Assembly (NCBI GenBank): GCA_022747635.1 | Contig: JAKTNV010000008.1 | Span: 3,076,886 to 3,140,885, forward strand | DNA length: 64,000 bases | Direction: 5' to 3' | From: Hetaerina americana | Taxonomy: Eukaryota; Arthropoda; Insecta; Odonata; Calopterygidae | Shown: in pieces, positions 10,050 through 21,075 of the stretch | Layout of the letters: every line of letters starts with the position of its first letter | Position numbering within the stretch: position 1 is the stretch's first letter | Made by a program: the position numbers and the translations under genes | Notes under the pieces: model-generated | The model's input: only the letters and a program-made list of their open reading frames with translations | Databases searched by the model: none | What the model was told of the DNA's origin: nothing

Positions 10050-11537
10050 ATTCATCATGTGGATTAACACCATTAACACAGTAAAACCAACCCCAGGCAT
10101 TCTAGACGATGAGATAGAAAGGGCATTAAGGGGGATGAAACTAAATAAGGCCGTGGGGGTGGATAACATTCCCGCGGAACTATTGAAATGTTCAGGAAAA
10201 TGCGGGAGGAAGAAGCTATATGGGCTGATTCGTAGTATTTATGAGGAAGGAATCTGGCCGGAAGACTTTGTGAAATCAGTTTTAGTTCCTATTCCGAAAA
10301 AGGTAAAGGCTACATCATGGGAGGACTATAGGACAATAAGTTTGATATCCCACGCAGCTAAAGTTGTTCTCAGGATCATAAACAAAAGGATAGAGAGTAG
10401 GGCAAATGATTACTTAGGGGATGATCAGTTTGGGTTTAGGAAGGGGAGGGATACGCGTGATGCCATTGCAGTAATGAGATTATTAATCGAGAGAAATATA
10501 GAACAAGACCAGGAGGTATATGCCTGTTTCGTAGATTTCGAAAAAGCATTTGATAGAGTGAATTGGGAAAAACTAATGAGTAAATTGCAGAAAAAAGCAA
10601 TAGATTGGAGGGACAGGAGGCTAATCAGCAACCTGTACATGTCTCAGACTGCTCAGGTGCGGGTGGGAAACGGGGAGTCCGGATGGGCAGTGTTAGGAAG
10701 AGGTGTAAGGCAGGGTTGCCCATTATCACCGTTGCTGTTCAACCTGTATGCAGAGGAAATGATTAAAGAGGCATGGGAAGAACTGGAGGTAGGAATGAAA
10801 GTGGGCGGGGAATTCGTAAAATCAGTTAGGTTTGCTTATGATCAAGCTTTAGTTTGTCAGTCAGCCAAGGGGTAGCAAGCATTGCTGAGTGAATTGGAAA
10901 TTCAGTGCGACAGGTATGGGATGAGAATCAATATTAATAAAACAAAGGTTATGCGATTCTCTATAAAGAAAAAGGCTAAGGTAAACATTAAAATAGGAGG
11001 ACAAAAACTAGAGCAAGTAGAACAGTTTACGTATCTCGGTAGTGTTTTGACCATCACGGTCAAAGTAGTAGGGACGTAAGGAGAAGATTTGCGGTAGGCA
11101 AAGAGGCTTTCACAAGGAGAAGGGAGTTGATGACAGGGACGTTGAGTAAGGATGTTAAGAATAGACTCGTAAAAACTTTGATATAAAGCGTAGCTATGTA
11201 CGGCGCGGAAACGTGGTCATTGAACTAGGAGGATAGATGTAGACTGGAGGCTTTTGAAATGTGGGTGTGGAGAAGAATGGAGAAGGTGAAATGGACGGAG
11301 AAGAAAACAAATGAGGAAGTACTTGGTCTGGTGAGCGACGAGAGGGGTTTGTTGGGAGAAATCCTATGGAGGCAGGAAAAGTGGATGAAGGAGGTTTTGA
11401 CCGGCATCGGAATGTTGAAGACTGTAATTGAGGGGAGAATGTTAGGCAAACGAGGAAAGGGAAGGAACAGGATAGGGATGTTGGACGGGATGAAAGGAGG
11501 AAGAAAGTACTCGGAGGTGAAGAGGTACCTGATGTAG
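9976..11537 (+). pseudogene. RTE-like reverse transcriptase with inactivating lesions
   Basis: The first open stretch (9976-10875) contains KLNKAVGVDNIPAELLK, VLVPIPKK, YRTISLISHAAKVVLRI, QFGFRKGRDTRDAI, CFVDFEKAFDRVNWEKL and GVRQGCPLSPLLFNLYAEE in the correct order. The catalytic FADD box is FAYD (about 10833-10844), so one metal-binding Asp is lost. An in-frame TAG at 10873-10875 interrupts it, the same frame continues to about 11045, and a one-base loss then shifts the frame. The C-terminal frame runs to a stop at 11537. The residues upstream of about 10060 are probably flanking sequence. Confidence 0.88.
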
Positions 11538-11629
11538 AGTAGGATGCTGTGTTTTGCTAGGGGTTACAAATTATTTAATTAGTATTTATGTCCATCCAAA
11601 AACCTACCTTAACCGGTAGATTACCTAAT

Positions 11630-11633
<4 letters not shown>
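10050..11633 (+). mobile_element. RTE-like non-LTR fragment 2, best copy in the window
   Basis: About 1.58 kb covering most of the reverse-transcriptase domain, the C-terminal region and the 3' untranslated end. It terminates with CCAAAAACCTACCTTAACCGG, TAGATTAC and an AT microsatellite. The 5' end, including the endonuclease, is missing. The exact 5' boundary is uncertain; similarity to RT begins at about 10090. Confidence 0.9.

Positions 11634-11690
<57 letters not shown>
11634..11690. repeat. (TA)n microsatellite
   Basis: About 28 TA units, lying between the 3' end of RTE fragment 2 on its left and the 3' end of a minus-strand SINE on its right. Confidence 0.97.
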
Positions 11691-11693
<3 letters not shown>

Positions 11694-11885
11694 ATAACAC
11701 ATCAGGGTATGGGGGCCAGTTCCTTTCCCTGGGCCGATTATGGTTTCTCAGGAAGATCTGGTACCAAAAATTACATAACTTGGGTGCACCTGCAGATACC
11801 CAGAGAGGCTCGCCCGGGAATCGAACCTTAGCCCCCCAGTCAGAAGTCCAACGCTCTACCCCCTTGAATACCGAGATATTAGAAT
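11691..11885 (-). mobile_element. tRNA-derived SINE, family B, copy 1
   Basis: On the minus strand the head reads GGTAGAGCGTTGGACTTCTG followed by GGTTCGATTCCCGGG, a very good A-box region and B box. The body continues through GGGTATCTGCAGGTGCACCC to the (TA)n tail at 11690. It is not a true tRNA gene because no matching acceptor stem or short end follows the T arm. Confidence 0.8.
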
Positions 11886-12066
11886 AGAAATGATTCATGG
11901 TTTTTGGAAATTTCCTTCAATGGGGGACAAAAAATGTATGCTTCGGAGAGAAAAGAAAAATAAAACAACAGCATTTAAACAACAAAAAAAGGGAAAGAAA
12001 AAAGTTAACATAAACATATCTGAAAGTGAAAATGCAATGAAGCGAATGATAAATAAAAATAAAAAC

Positions 12067-12385
12067 CATGGGGATCGAGATGGTGCGGGGGATAACGTAC
12101 TGGCTTCCCACCCAGAGGGCCCGGGTTCGAATCCCGGCGGCGTTGAAAATTTTTATCAGTAGTATCTCGATCCCTACTTGAGGTGCTTTGAGGAGGGCAC
12201 TTTGACTACGTGCGCCGTCCGTCGGATGGGACGTTAACCTGCCGACCCCTTGGCGCCTTTCGTTAAGAGTAGGCTAATACCGACGCCAGGTTTCTCTCCA
12301 CCCTTCATTCTTTCCTGTCCATCCCTAATGGCGCTAATGACCTTAGCTTTCGGTCGCCTCCCCTAAAAACTACTGTTATTGAAAC
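12067..12385 (+). mobile_element. tRNA-derived SINE, family A, copy 2
   Basis: The head carries TGGTGCGGGGGATAACG (A-box region) and GGTTCGAATCCCGG (B box). The anticodon-like loop reads CTTCCCA, which would suggest a Gly-type ancestor, tentatively. The body matches copies at 4150-4468 and 47668-47962 and ends GGTCGCCTCCCCTAAAAACT. The preceding 11886-12066 is A-rich and carries nothing recognised. Confidence 0.85.
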
Positions 12386-13437
12386 CAAACAAATGTTCAG
12401 AAAAAATAGAATCATTCAGAGCCCGACTAAGAACTTCACGCATCAACAGAGATAATGAACCAAAACACTCGCCTCTTTCAAAAGTGGCGATGCTCACGAT
12501 GACGAAATTTGAAGGACGCATAGATGTAGTGGAAGTGAAAATGAAATTGCTCACGGTAGGCCTGTCAATTACTTAATTTAACTGCGGTAACTGAAAGACG
12601 CGGCGTTGAGAAGTTCCACAACTCAAATGATAAAAGCCGCCGCGGAGTGATATGTTCCGCGGGAGAGGCTTTCTCTTTCGCTCGCCTAGACCGTGGGGAG
12701 GGAGGGAGGGAAGGGGGAGCACACATTAATTGCTCCGCGCGGCGAGGGCGTCTGTCTTGGGGTGTGGAGGGGGGGCGGGAGGGGGTATTTTTTTCCACCC
12801 GCGGCGGGGGAGGGGGAAGACAAGCTCTCTCACACCCCACTCGCTCTCACTAATTGCTCGGTCCCCCTCGCGAGATGTGGGCCCACATCAGAGGGGTGTC
12901 ACTTCGTGGGAGGGGCGCGACTCACTGGCGGGGGCGGGGGAGAGAGAGGGGCGGGAGTGCCCGGAGGCCCCTCGCGTTAGACGCTGGCCGCACGACCCGC
13001 ATTACCTAAGCAATCACTCGCGCCTGGAATGTGCAATATTGTATGAGGATCGTACCGAGTGAAGGACACACCCGTTTTCCCCCTTCCATCTTCGTGGCGC
13101 GGAGGCATTATGCTCCAAAACAAAAGAGTCGTGCAGCGCAACTGGCAACAGGATGGCAATGGTCGACACTACCACAAAAATAGTTTGAATAATAACGATA
13201 GCATAAGCTGGAATGAAGAAGATACGACGGAGATGTCAATCGACCAATCGGTGGAAGAAGCTTTTCCCTTTTGCAAGAGTGAAGTTAAGAACTGTTGGAA
13301 GATGAGCACTTCAAGTCGTCGCATGCAACTTTCTTGGAGTTGTACCGCTCCTGAAAGATGTCTCGCGGTCGATGATGAAAAATACATCGCATCCATTTGA
13401 TTTGCCGAATGATTTCTTTGGAGGCCATTTAAAAATA
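12386..13437. other. No gene seen; GC-rich island 12640-13000
   Basis: A purine-biased, G-run-rich island lies at 12640-13000. The open frames at 12693-13062 and 13059-13400 have no domain I recognise and overlap frames on the other strand, so I do not call them genes. Confidence 0.5.
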
Positions 13438-13592
13438 CAGGGTACAACGCTTAATTCCAGAATAATTTCAATTTTACGATATTGTGGCTAAGTATAATGC
13501 TTCGGAGAAATCTGGGGAAGGTTTCGGTAACCCGACGAGGAAATCTCATTCGAGGAAACGCGTGCTTGTCCGGATTTAAGCGCCTCACCCTG
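13438..13592. mobile_element. Short MITE with TA duplication
   Basis: The left end reads CAGGGTACAACGCTTAATTC and the right end, reverse-complemented, reads CAGGGTGAGGCGCTTAAATC. TA flanks both ends (13436-13437 and 13593-13594). At 155 bp it is far too short to encode a transposase, so it is a non-autonomous element, probably of the Tc1/mariner type given the TA duplication. Confidence 0.75.
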
Positions 13593-13594
13593 TA

Positions 13595-14904
13595 ACTACT
13601 TGAAAGGATAAAATATCCTCATCTGTTCCCCCAAGTCGTTATCCTATCTAACTTGTCCCCATCGTGGCAAGTCATAAAATCACGGGTTACCTACTTCCCA
13701 AGAACAGTTACCCTTCAGTTAACTTCACACATCCTGAAAATCTTAAGGACATACATAGAACACAGCAAACCCTCAAATACGGCTCCCCACCCTCACACCG
13801 CCTGAATGCAATCGGCCAATATCTTCAAATCCGCATTCTTCCTTCCTCCGCTCATGGCGCCCGACTATAGTCCAAGTGCTATCGGACCCCTTTCATTCCG
13901 TCCTTGCGTTCACGACATTAAACCCGGAGGTAATATACCCTTTTCTGCCAACAAGGCGGTGGTTAACAGATATATCTCTAGTCCTAAAGATTAAACTACC
14001 TCTATTAGGTGATCTTAAAGCAATACAACGTCGGCGAATCACATGGCAATACGAATTAAATTAAAAAAAGTATGTGGCGACGAATTTTTGGAATATCATT
14101 TACTTTACTTCTTCGAACGTCTAATTCATAAAAAATAACGAAATAGACAACGTTTTCTAAAGAGTGCAAAATCAACAAATTTGTCTTTATTACAAAAAAA
14201 TCTGCCAGTTAGTAAGTTATTCAATATATATTTATCAAATTAATTGGCCATAGTGTTGATTGACGGGGAAAGTTATAATATCCACCCAAGTACACATGCA
14301 AAAGGCAGACCTTCTCATCACCATCCCACTGATGAGATGTAGTTTTCGGTCGCCCCTCTACCCCCCCCCCCAAACCGCTGCTGCATTTAGAGGGCGACAC
14401 TCCCTCCTACCCAAACCAGTTTTCCCCTCGTCCGGCTTCGCGTCGTCCACATAGCCCATCCCCCCAACACCCCCCATTCCACTCGGACGTGCTCTCACCT
14501 AGACCCACCCCTTGATGACATCGCCATCCATCTCCACCTTCCCTGCCCTCCTTCCAATTTCACCGTGCAGCCTCCCCTCACACCTATTCACGTATAATAC
14601 CATGATGGCGGGGGATGAACTGAGAAGCAAAATCTCCTCTGTTTTACCCCAATATCCAGAATCCTTCTTCCAAATTTCTCCCTACTCTTGACGTCCTCAG
14701 ACCATTCATTAGCTACTGTCTTTATTTTTCCTCCTAGCATTATGAAACCATATTCGGTCCGTCGGCATACGAGGACATAGTCGCCAAAATTCAGTGAATC
14801 AAGAACTTTCGAATGGTAAAAAGCAAAATGTGGGACACATATAGATGGAAGCAGAGGGCTAAGTACATGGTTTCTCTGAAAAGTATCCGACCTGCTTTTT
14901 TAAT
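13595..14904. other. No gene seen
   Basis: Moderately AT-rich with a C-rich patch at 14350-14600. No coding domain, tRNA or repeat family recognised. Confidence 0.5.
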
Positions 14905-15350
14905 TAATTTTTTTATTGTGAGGGTTTTGTGGACTATGAATTTGCTCCAAGAGGTCAGACGATCAACAAAGAATATTACGTTGAAGTTCTGGAAAGATTG
15001 CGTGAAAAGAAAACGACCGCGTCTCTGGTCCAGCGCGGTGACTGGCTTCTTCACCACGATAACGCGCCAGCGCATTCATCGAACCTTGCGCAGCAATCTT
15101 TGGCGTAAACACGAGATTATTGTATAACTTCGCCAGCCTCCGTAAAGTCCCGAAATAATTCCCTGCGATCTTTGGATATTCCCAAAATTGAAAATGGCGC
15201 TCAAAAGGAAAGCGGTTCGACGACATAGAGTAATGCGACGCGCGAGCTTAAGGACAATCCAAAATCTGCGTTCGAGGACTGCTTTAAGATGTGGAAGCAC
15301 CAAGCAAGCACAGTGGTTCAATCAAATGGGGACTAGTTCGAAGGATGATG
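14905..15350 (+). mobile_element. Mariner element 4, catalytic-region fragment
   Basis: Frame-shifted pieces read GFVDYEFA, GQTINKEYYVEVLERLRE (about 14950-15004), then DWLLHHDNAPAHSSNLAQQ (about 15040-15096) and a C-terminal region with FEDCFKMWK. HHDNAPAHS is the second catalytic block of mariner transposases. The helix-turn-helix half and both terminal repeats are not seen. Confidence 0.8.
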
Positions 15351-15679
15351 CCACGGCCCGTATGACCAAGAAGATTAGCACCAATGCGGAGATATGAACT
15401 CAGGACGGATAGCTTTCGGACACACGTCGAATATGAATATCTTTACGAGAAGTGCATTAAAAAAATAAAAGGAACGGCTTCTTTCATTTCTTAACGACAC
15501 TTGCCAGGGTCCGTAGCATGCAACTACCCACATGTATGATTTCAGGAACAAAGCTGTGCTAATGGCATTATGATTTTCATCGCATCCCTCGACATCGGAG
15601 TCGGTGATATTAACATGCAATCTAAAATATCAACGACTTCAAACTAAAAAGTATTTATAAACACGAAAAACAGCGCCTG
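15351..15679. other. No gene seen
   Basis: AT-rich, with no recognised feature. Confidence 0.5.
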
Positions 15680-16025
15680 CTACTGCTCCAAAATATTAGA
15701 GGATCTTGGTTGGGAATCAACCGCGGAGCAAAGACTACATCACAGCTCAGATTTCTTACATGAATTGGAAGGATGTTTCTTTAGACAATGATGCTGAAAA
15801 TGTATTATCACCCCCATCCTACTACCGTAGGAGAGATTATTAATTAATAAAATAAAGAGATTAAGTGTAGAACAGATAGATTTAAGATATCATTTTTCCC
15901 ACTAACCATAAGGAATCATGATAACATGCTCGACCGTGGTAGGGCCAAAATATATTCGGGTAAAAATTAGTCCAGTGTGTATTCACACCCTGGCGTTGGC
16001 TTGCAGGGTACTCAAATAACTTCCT
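15680..16025 (+). mobile_element. CR1-group fragment 5 (3' end, subfamily 2)
   Basis: Starts with KILEDLGWES-like reverse-transcriptase C-terminus, continues through the block ATGTATTATCACCCCCATCC and TACTACCGTAGGAGAGAT that is shared with copies at 35165 and 62090, and ends in a subfamily 2 tail (GTGTATTCACACCCTGG, GGCTTGCAGGGTA). Confidence 0.75.
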
Positions 16026-16150
16026 AACTAAATAACTAGTTTTTGAGGGTCTCGAGGATTTACAAGAAATTCCATGATTTTAGGTTTAATAATTTTGATA
16101 AATTCCTATAAAAAGAGACGTTTCAGGCGTGATATGGAAAACTATCATGA

Positions 16151-16302
16151 TTAATTAAAAATTGGCAAGTTTCCACCAAATAAAATTTAATGCGACCGGT
16201 TTCAAAGTAACTAAATCATCGTCAGGTGAACGATGATGTAGTTACATTGAAACCGATCGCATTGAATTTTATTTGGTGGAAAATTGCCAATTTTTAATTA
16301 AT
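16151..16302. repeat. Large palindrome with hammerhead-like arm motifs
   Basis: Arms 16151-16222 and 16230-16302 are inverted copies with a 7-base loop and about 85-90% match. Read outward from the centre, each arm has GATGAT..TAGTTAC..TTGAAACCG.TCGCATT and then TTTTATTTGGTGGAAA. On the minus arm this begins CTGACGATGA. The CTGA-N-GA ... GAAAC spacing resembles a hammerhead ribozyme core, though the intervening stretch makes only a weak stem. It could be a foldback MITE or a remnant of a Penelope-like or SINE end. Confidence 0.85.
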
Positions 16303-17639
16303 AAATAAAATTGATAAATTCCCTTAATTTTTCCAATTTTCCTTTGAATTCCTCGAGATTTCCCCGACGCTTTCAATTCTCGTGGGTGGGAAACACGAGG
16401 GGACCGCGAGGAGAAAAATCCTGCCCGGGACGAACCCTCTTGGTGGCGCGGCGCCGTGGATGAGGGGGGGGGGTCGCACACGGTCGCGGATACGAACCGA
16501 GAGTAAAGGAAGTGAAAGGGGGTGGGGGGAGGGCAAGTGGTCGGGGTGAAACACAAAGGGGCGGGTGGTGGGGACGAGCAGCTGGCGGGGAGGGCGTGAG
16601 ATCGCCATCTTGAGTGAGCGTGGTCCCCCAACCAGCCCTACTCTGGAGGGGGGGACGGGACGCTAGGCGCATGGTGGGCATCCATCTATAACTTCCGCGA
16701 CTCTCCGAAGGTTTATCGTTCCAAACGTGAAATTGCAACATTATTCGACACTAGAGGCGGTGGCAAATGCGTCGAGGAGCCACAGGAAAGCAAAGAGACG
16801 AGGGAGGGGGCCCACGAGGGCTGCGGATCGGCCCTCCGCCACTTCCCGGACCAGGCGCGCACGAAAGGACGGCCGGCGCGGGGGGTGGGGAAGGGGGATG
16901 TAAGGAGGCGAGGCGTCCGGGTCCTGAAATCATTAAAAAGATATTCTTCCACGGTTAAAAACTCCTTAATGGCACTCTCAGCACTACATAAGAGGGCGAC
17001 CAAATAGAGAAATAAAAACACAGCACGCCCGACTTAACAGCCAGAGTTTCACTTCACTCCCCCTCCCTCTCCCCAGCTATCTCTCGCCGTTAAAAAAATG
17101 TATTTCGTCCTAAAAGCCATTCGTGTTCGGTCGTCCTGCGGAGTCGAGATAGCGAGTGATTTACGATTCCTGGGCGCTCTTAGGCCGTGTGCTTCACCGG
17201 CCAGCGAGCAGTAGGGATCCAGGGGGGGAGGGGAAAGGGGGGGGAGGGGGGGTGGCCGCGTCGATAGAGAGGCAGGGCGGTCACCTCACTCCCCTAGGTG
17301 GCGCGCGGGCGTCTCAATGGCGAAGCCTCGGCATCGCCCCCTTCGGCCCTCCGGGGAAGAGAGACCCGGCTGGGGTGGACCCCATTTGCCCCCTTCGGAC
17401 ACCCGCGGCGGCGGTGGGCGAGGGAAGGGAATCGCGGATGAGAAAACGGCGGTGACGGGGGGATGCGGACAGAAATGGGGAGGCTTTAGTCGAACAAACG
17501 CCGGAGGGCACGAACCAGAGCGATTAAAAGACAAGCCACTTGTCTGGCACCTGTTTTCGACGAACATTTACTGTGAACGGTGATTTAAACAAAAGACCGA
17601 CAAAGACTGATGTGGAGGAGTGAGTTGGTCGTTGGGGCA
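16303..17639. other. No gene seen; two GC-rich islands
   Basis: GC- and CpG-rich stretches lie at about 16370-16930 and 17210-17520, separated by AT-richer DNA. All long open frames overlap antisense frames and are rich in Pro, Arg and Gly. No domain recognised. Confidence 0.5.
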
Positions 17640-17930
17640 AGAGAATAAGCGTGGATTTGTACGAGTTTTAGATTTGGATGTGGATGGAAAACTTTCAAAT
17701 GATCGAAATAAAACAAGCTTAGAAGAGCCCTGTTGAACAAACATAGGGAAGGATGAAGGGTTGTTGAGAGATATCCGAAAAAGGTAGGAAGACTGGACGC
17801 AGACTTATTGAAAGTAAACGGAATGCTGGAGACAGAGAGGACATGCCCGGGAAGCGAGTCGGAGGGAGGAAATGAGAATAAACATGGCGAGCAGAATGAA
17901 GGGGACATTTATGTAGAAGTAGATGAAGCA
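17640..17930 (+). mobile_element. Diverged RTE-like C-terminal remnant
   Basis: In a broken frame it reads EGLLRDIRKR.EDWTQ and TECWRQRGH, which follow the order of the C-terminal block in the better copies (ERGLLGEILWRQEKWMKG ... GMLKTVIEGR). The match is weak, so it is an older or different RTE subfamily. Confidence 0.45.
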
Positions 17931-18504
17931 GGAATTAAACATTCCTTATAATTATCGAATAATTCATGGGATGACGCAGGGTTTGTCTGAAGCATAAGTA
18001 AAGTGATTTCTCCCCGCCGACGTCGGCGGGCTGGAGTGGGGCGATTAGCCGTGGGAAAGGTGGTAGGAGGTCTCGGGGAAGCATGGAGACAATTGTCTGC
18101 GGGTCGCCACAGTGCGCGGATCGCTGATAGACTGGACACATATGCCAGCGTCGAGTCACGAATTCACGATGCCGCATTCCAAGTTCATGCTCAGAAAATT
18201 GGGTTGGGAGGTCATGGCCAGTTTTCAGGATGCTTACAGAGATGGAAGTGATGTCCCAATGAATGGTTTTCCGCAGGCGCAAGACGTTGCGGGGCAAATA
18301 GTAAGATTGTGGTAAAATATAGTACTCGTGGATGGCACGTGATTTACCGGGAAATTGACGATCGATTAATATTTGAAAAAGGATCTAGAATAAATTCCAA
18401 AATGGCGTACTCTCTGGGAATTGACGCTATATCATAACATATTTCCATGAGTAAATTTGAGATGATCCACGAGTTATCTGAACAAACAAGAAGAAATTTG
18501 ATCT
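17931..18504. other. No gene seen
   Basis: Open frames at 17935-18297 (minus) and 18003-18251 (plus) overlap each other and show no domain. Confidence 0.5.
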
Positions 18505-18805
18505 GGAAGTGATTGATAACGGTGAACTACCTAGGTGTAACTATTACCTACGACTTATCATTCGGCACGCGTTAAATCTGCCAGCAAGCAAATAAACGAC
18601 TGGGAATTATTAAACGCATTGTTTGCAAGGAATAGCGAACAGGTTGTCGCCTATGGGCAGAGAATGCTGCATAAGGGGTAACCTTGCACGAAATTGTTGG
18701 TTTTGTCAGTGGTTTGATTCCGTTTTATGGGTGGTGACCTAACACCCCCCGCTACACGCCCCAGTGGCGCCTTCCGGGATATTATGCATATGTAGAACGG
18801 TAAGC
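18505..18805 (+). mobile_element. CR1-group fragment 6 (3' end, subfamily 1 tail)
   Basis: Reads VNYLGVTITYDLSFG, then QANKRLGIIKRIV, and then jumps to the tail GGGTGGTGACCTAACACCCC, CCGCTACACGCCCCAGTGGCGCC and a GATATTATG end. The large middle part is deleted. Confidence 0.8.
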
Positions 18806-19904
18806 ATATTGAATTAATTTTTAGGCTATGGAATTATTCCCTAGCAACGCATTAAAAAACAGCACACACAAACAAGGAAACGAAAGGAAGATACCGGGAA
18901 GTGGCAATCACGGATGGCATGGGCAAGTGGGCCATGGGCAATCGAACAGGCACGAGCCATTTCACAAGAATCATTTTTCTCAATGTTTATCCAGATGGCG
19001 ATAGAAAGAGGAGACATTTACATTATTTTTGCATAAAATATGCTTCCCTTGAAAATTGTTGATGGACTTAGATTAATTTCACAAAACAAGAGGACGATAG
19101 TCAGAAGTGAAACCCCTGGTCATTCCCGATAGGGAAGTTCACTGCCTGTGCAAGAAGTGCATTCCCGATAGGGAAATCAAAATTTTTGCGGGTCAAGGGA
19201 ATTCCCGATTCCAGAATTTTTGGATTCTGATAACTCTTAAAAATAATCGATTAATACTCCCAACATCGTGATCTTGGCAATTCTAAATTAGGCATCACGA
19301 CAGGCTCATCTGGGTGGCAAAGGGAAGCAGAAATATTGATACGGGCGAGCAAATAAAATCATTACTAATATGCCTGATGCTATTGTGCAATTTATTGAGT
19401 GCACTGCATAAAGAAATTTGCAGGTCACCCGCGAATACGGGATTTTTGCACTCGATGAGCAAGGATGCGCAAAGATCATTGTTGCACTCAGAAAACAAGA
19501 ACTGACCGAGGATTGCACCGCTTGGGGTGCAACCATGGATACCTTTGACATATGATAAGCGTGCTTCGTAGCTAATCACTTACTGTCGTAAATCTGATAG
19601 ATATCTACATAAAATCTCTACGTAAATACCCCGCGACCATCCAAAATGGTGAGTGTCAGGGGGTGCCAGCATCAAGTGGGAGGGGTAAGTTATAATAATT
19701 GAGGATGAGGGAGGGGAATGGAATGGAAGAGGGAAAACAATAGCTAGTAAAAAACCTCGGATAACTTGCAAACTTGCATACACGTTGGAGGAAGACCCAA
19801 TTCAAAACAAAAGTTAATTTTTACCACTTAATTAGTTCTTGGTAATACGAAAAAAGGGAATTAAAATGAACCGCAACCACTTATACGACATCCCTCCATC
19901 ATAA
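18806..19904. other. No gene seen; short palindromic repeats
   Basis: AT-rich. TTCCCGATAGGGAA occurs at 19123-19136 and again at 19162-19175, and a related GGGAATTCCCGATTCC lies at 19198-19213. No coding domain found. Confidence 0.5.
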
Positions 19905-20140
19905 GAAAGTCAGCGGACATTCCCGCAAGGCTGTTTGTTGCAATAGTTCGCGCCAGAATTTACGCACCCTTGTCAGAATACATATTTGGGAAATCGATTT
20001 TGGAAGGAATAGTCCCCCTGGACTGGAAAATAGCCATCGTCCAGCTTACCTGAAAAAAAAATAAACAAGCACCCGGTATTTACGGAGCAATGCCCATAGC
20101 CTCCCTCTCCTGTAAAATCCTAGAAGATATAATTTTAAGC
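19905..20140 (+). mobile_element. CR1-group fragment 7, reverse-transcriptase N-terminal part
   Basis: Translates with shifts as DIPARLFVAIVRARIYAPL, ILEGIVPLDWKIAIVQLT and ASLSCKILEDIILS. This is the GIP..LK ... GTVPSDWKIANVTPIFKK ... SLTSISCKILEHII order of CR1/Jockey-type reverse transcriptases. The NYRPISL box is degraded to IYGAMPI. No other part of the element is adjacent. Confidence 0.75.
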
Positions 20141-20257
20141 GCCGGCGTGACATGTCCCAAAAATCCCTAGATTACGAGCAAACAGCTCGCATATACAGCA
20201 AACAACGCGGACTCGGGAAGGGAAGGAAACGCAGTGCGGGGCTTTTTATATAAGACA

Positions 20258-21075
20258 CGAGGGTAGAATGAAAACTAATGCCCACTTGCGTGTAGACCGC
20301 AAACGAAATGACCTCCAAAAGCACTCCTGGTGACATGTGGAAGTAACATTCCCCTCAACACGCATGCGCAGGTTTGTGGTCGTTGACTTCACCCACTGTA
20401 TTTTGAGAAGTGGATGCATGGCGACATGTTCTAGTGCTATGTCAACGCGAGTTAAACAGCGTGCTGTTATGAAATTTATAACTGCGGAAAAAGTTACTCC
20501 TACTGAGATTCATTGTCGTTTAAAGGCTGTTTACATGTATAGTCACGATGCTGTTGATAGGTCTACTGTCAATCCATAGGTTTGTAAAATTTCGTAGTTG
20601 CCAGCCTGGAATAGCCATAATTGTTGATGAAATACGAAGCGGACGTCCGATCACTGCCACAGACATTAAACATCGCAAACTTGTCCAATATTTCATTCAA
20701 AATGCCCGGCGAATCACTCATAAGCGTATCGGAAACCATATTTATCAAGTTTTTCCTTTTAAAGTCAACCTGGCGCCAATAATCTTGTAACATGGCAGCG
20801 CTCGTCCACACACATCGCTCGCAACTGGAGAGGCTCTGAGAAACCTGAAATTCGAACCGATTCCACACCCTCCTTATTCCCCCGATTTTTCCCTCAACTT
20901 TTCCTCAAGAGTAATCATTGCACCTCGGAAGATGAGGTGAAGGCAGTTGTCAAGTCGTCGATTCGTGATTAGTCGGAAGAAGAGTTTTCCAGTGACGGAA
21001 TGAAAAACTTGTTACACATCGGGAGAAATGAGTTAGCCGTAACGGTGACTATATTGAAAAATAAAAATATGATTT
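20258..21075 (+). mobile_element. Mariner element 5, degenerate
   Basis: Starts with a terminal-repeat-like CGAGGGTAGAATGAAAACTA at 20258. The frame from about 20430 reads VKQRAVMKFITAEKVTPTEIH and RLKAVYMYSHDAVDRSTV, a mariner helix-turn-helix region, followed by RSGRPITATDIKHRKLV and RRITHKRIGNHI. The catalytic half is mostly deleted; HPPYSPDFS near 20865 marks the part after the second Asp. The right end is not certain. Confidence 0.75.

Noticed and set aside
12090..12150. Possible true tRNA gene
   Set aside because: A and B boxes are excellent, but there is no matching acceptor stem and the same head is followed by a shared body at two other places, so it is a SINE.
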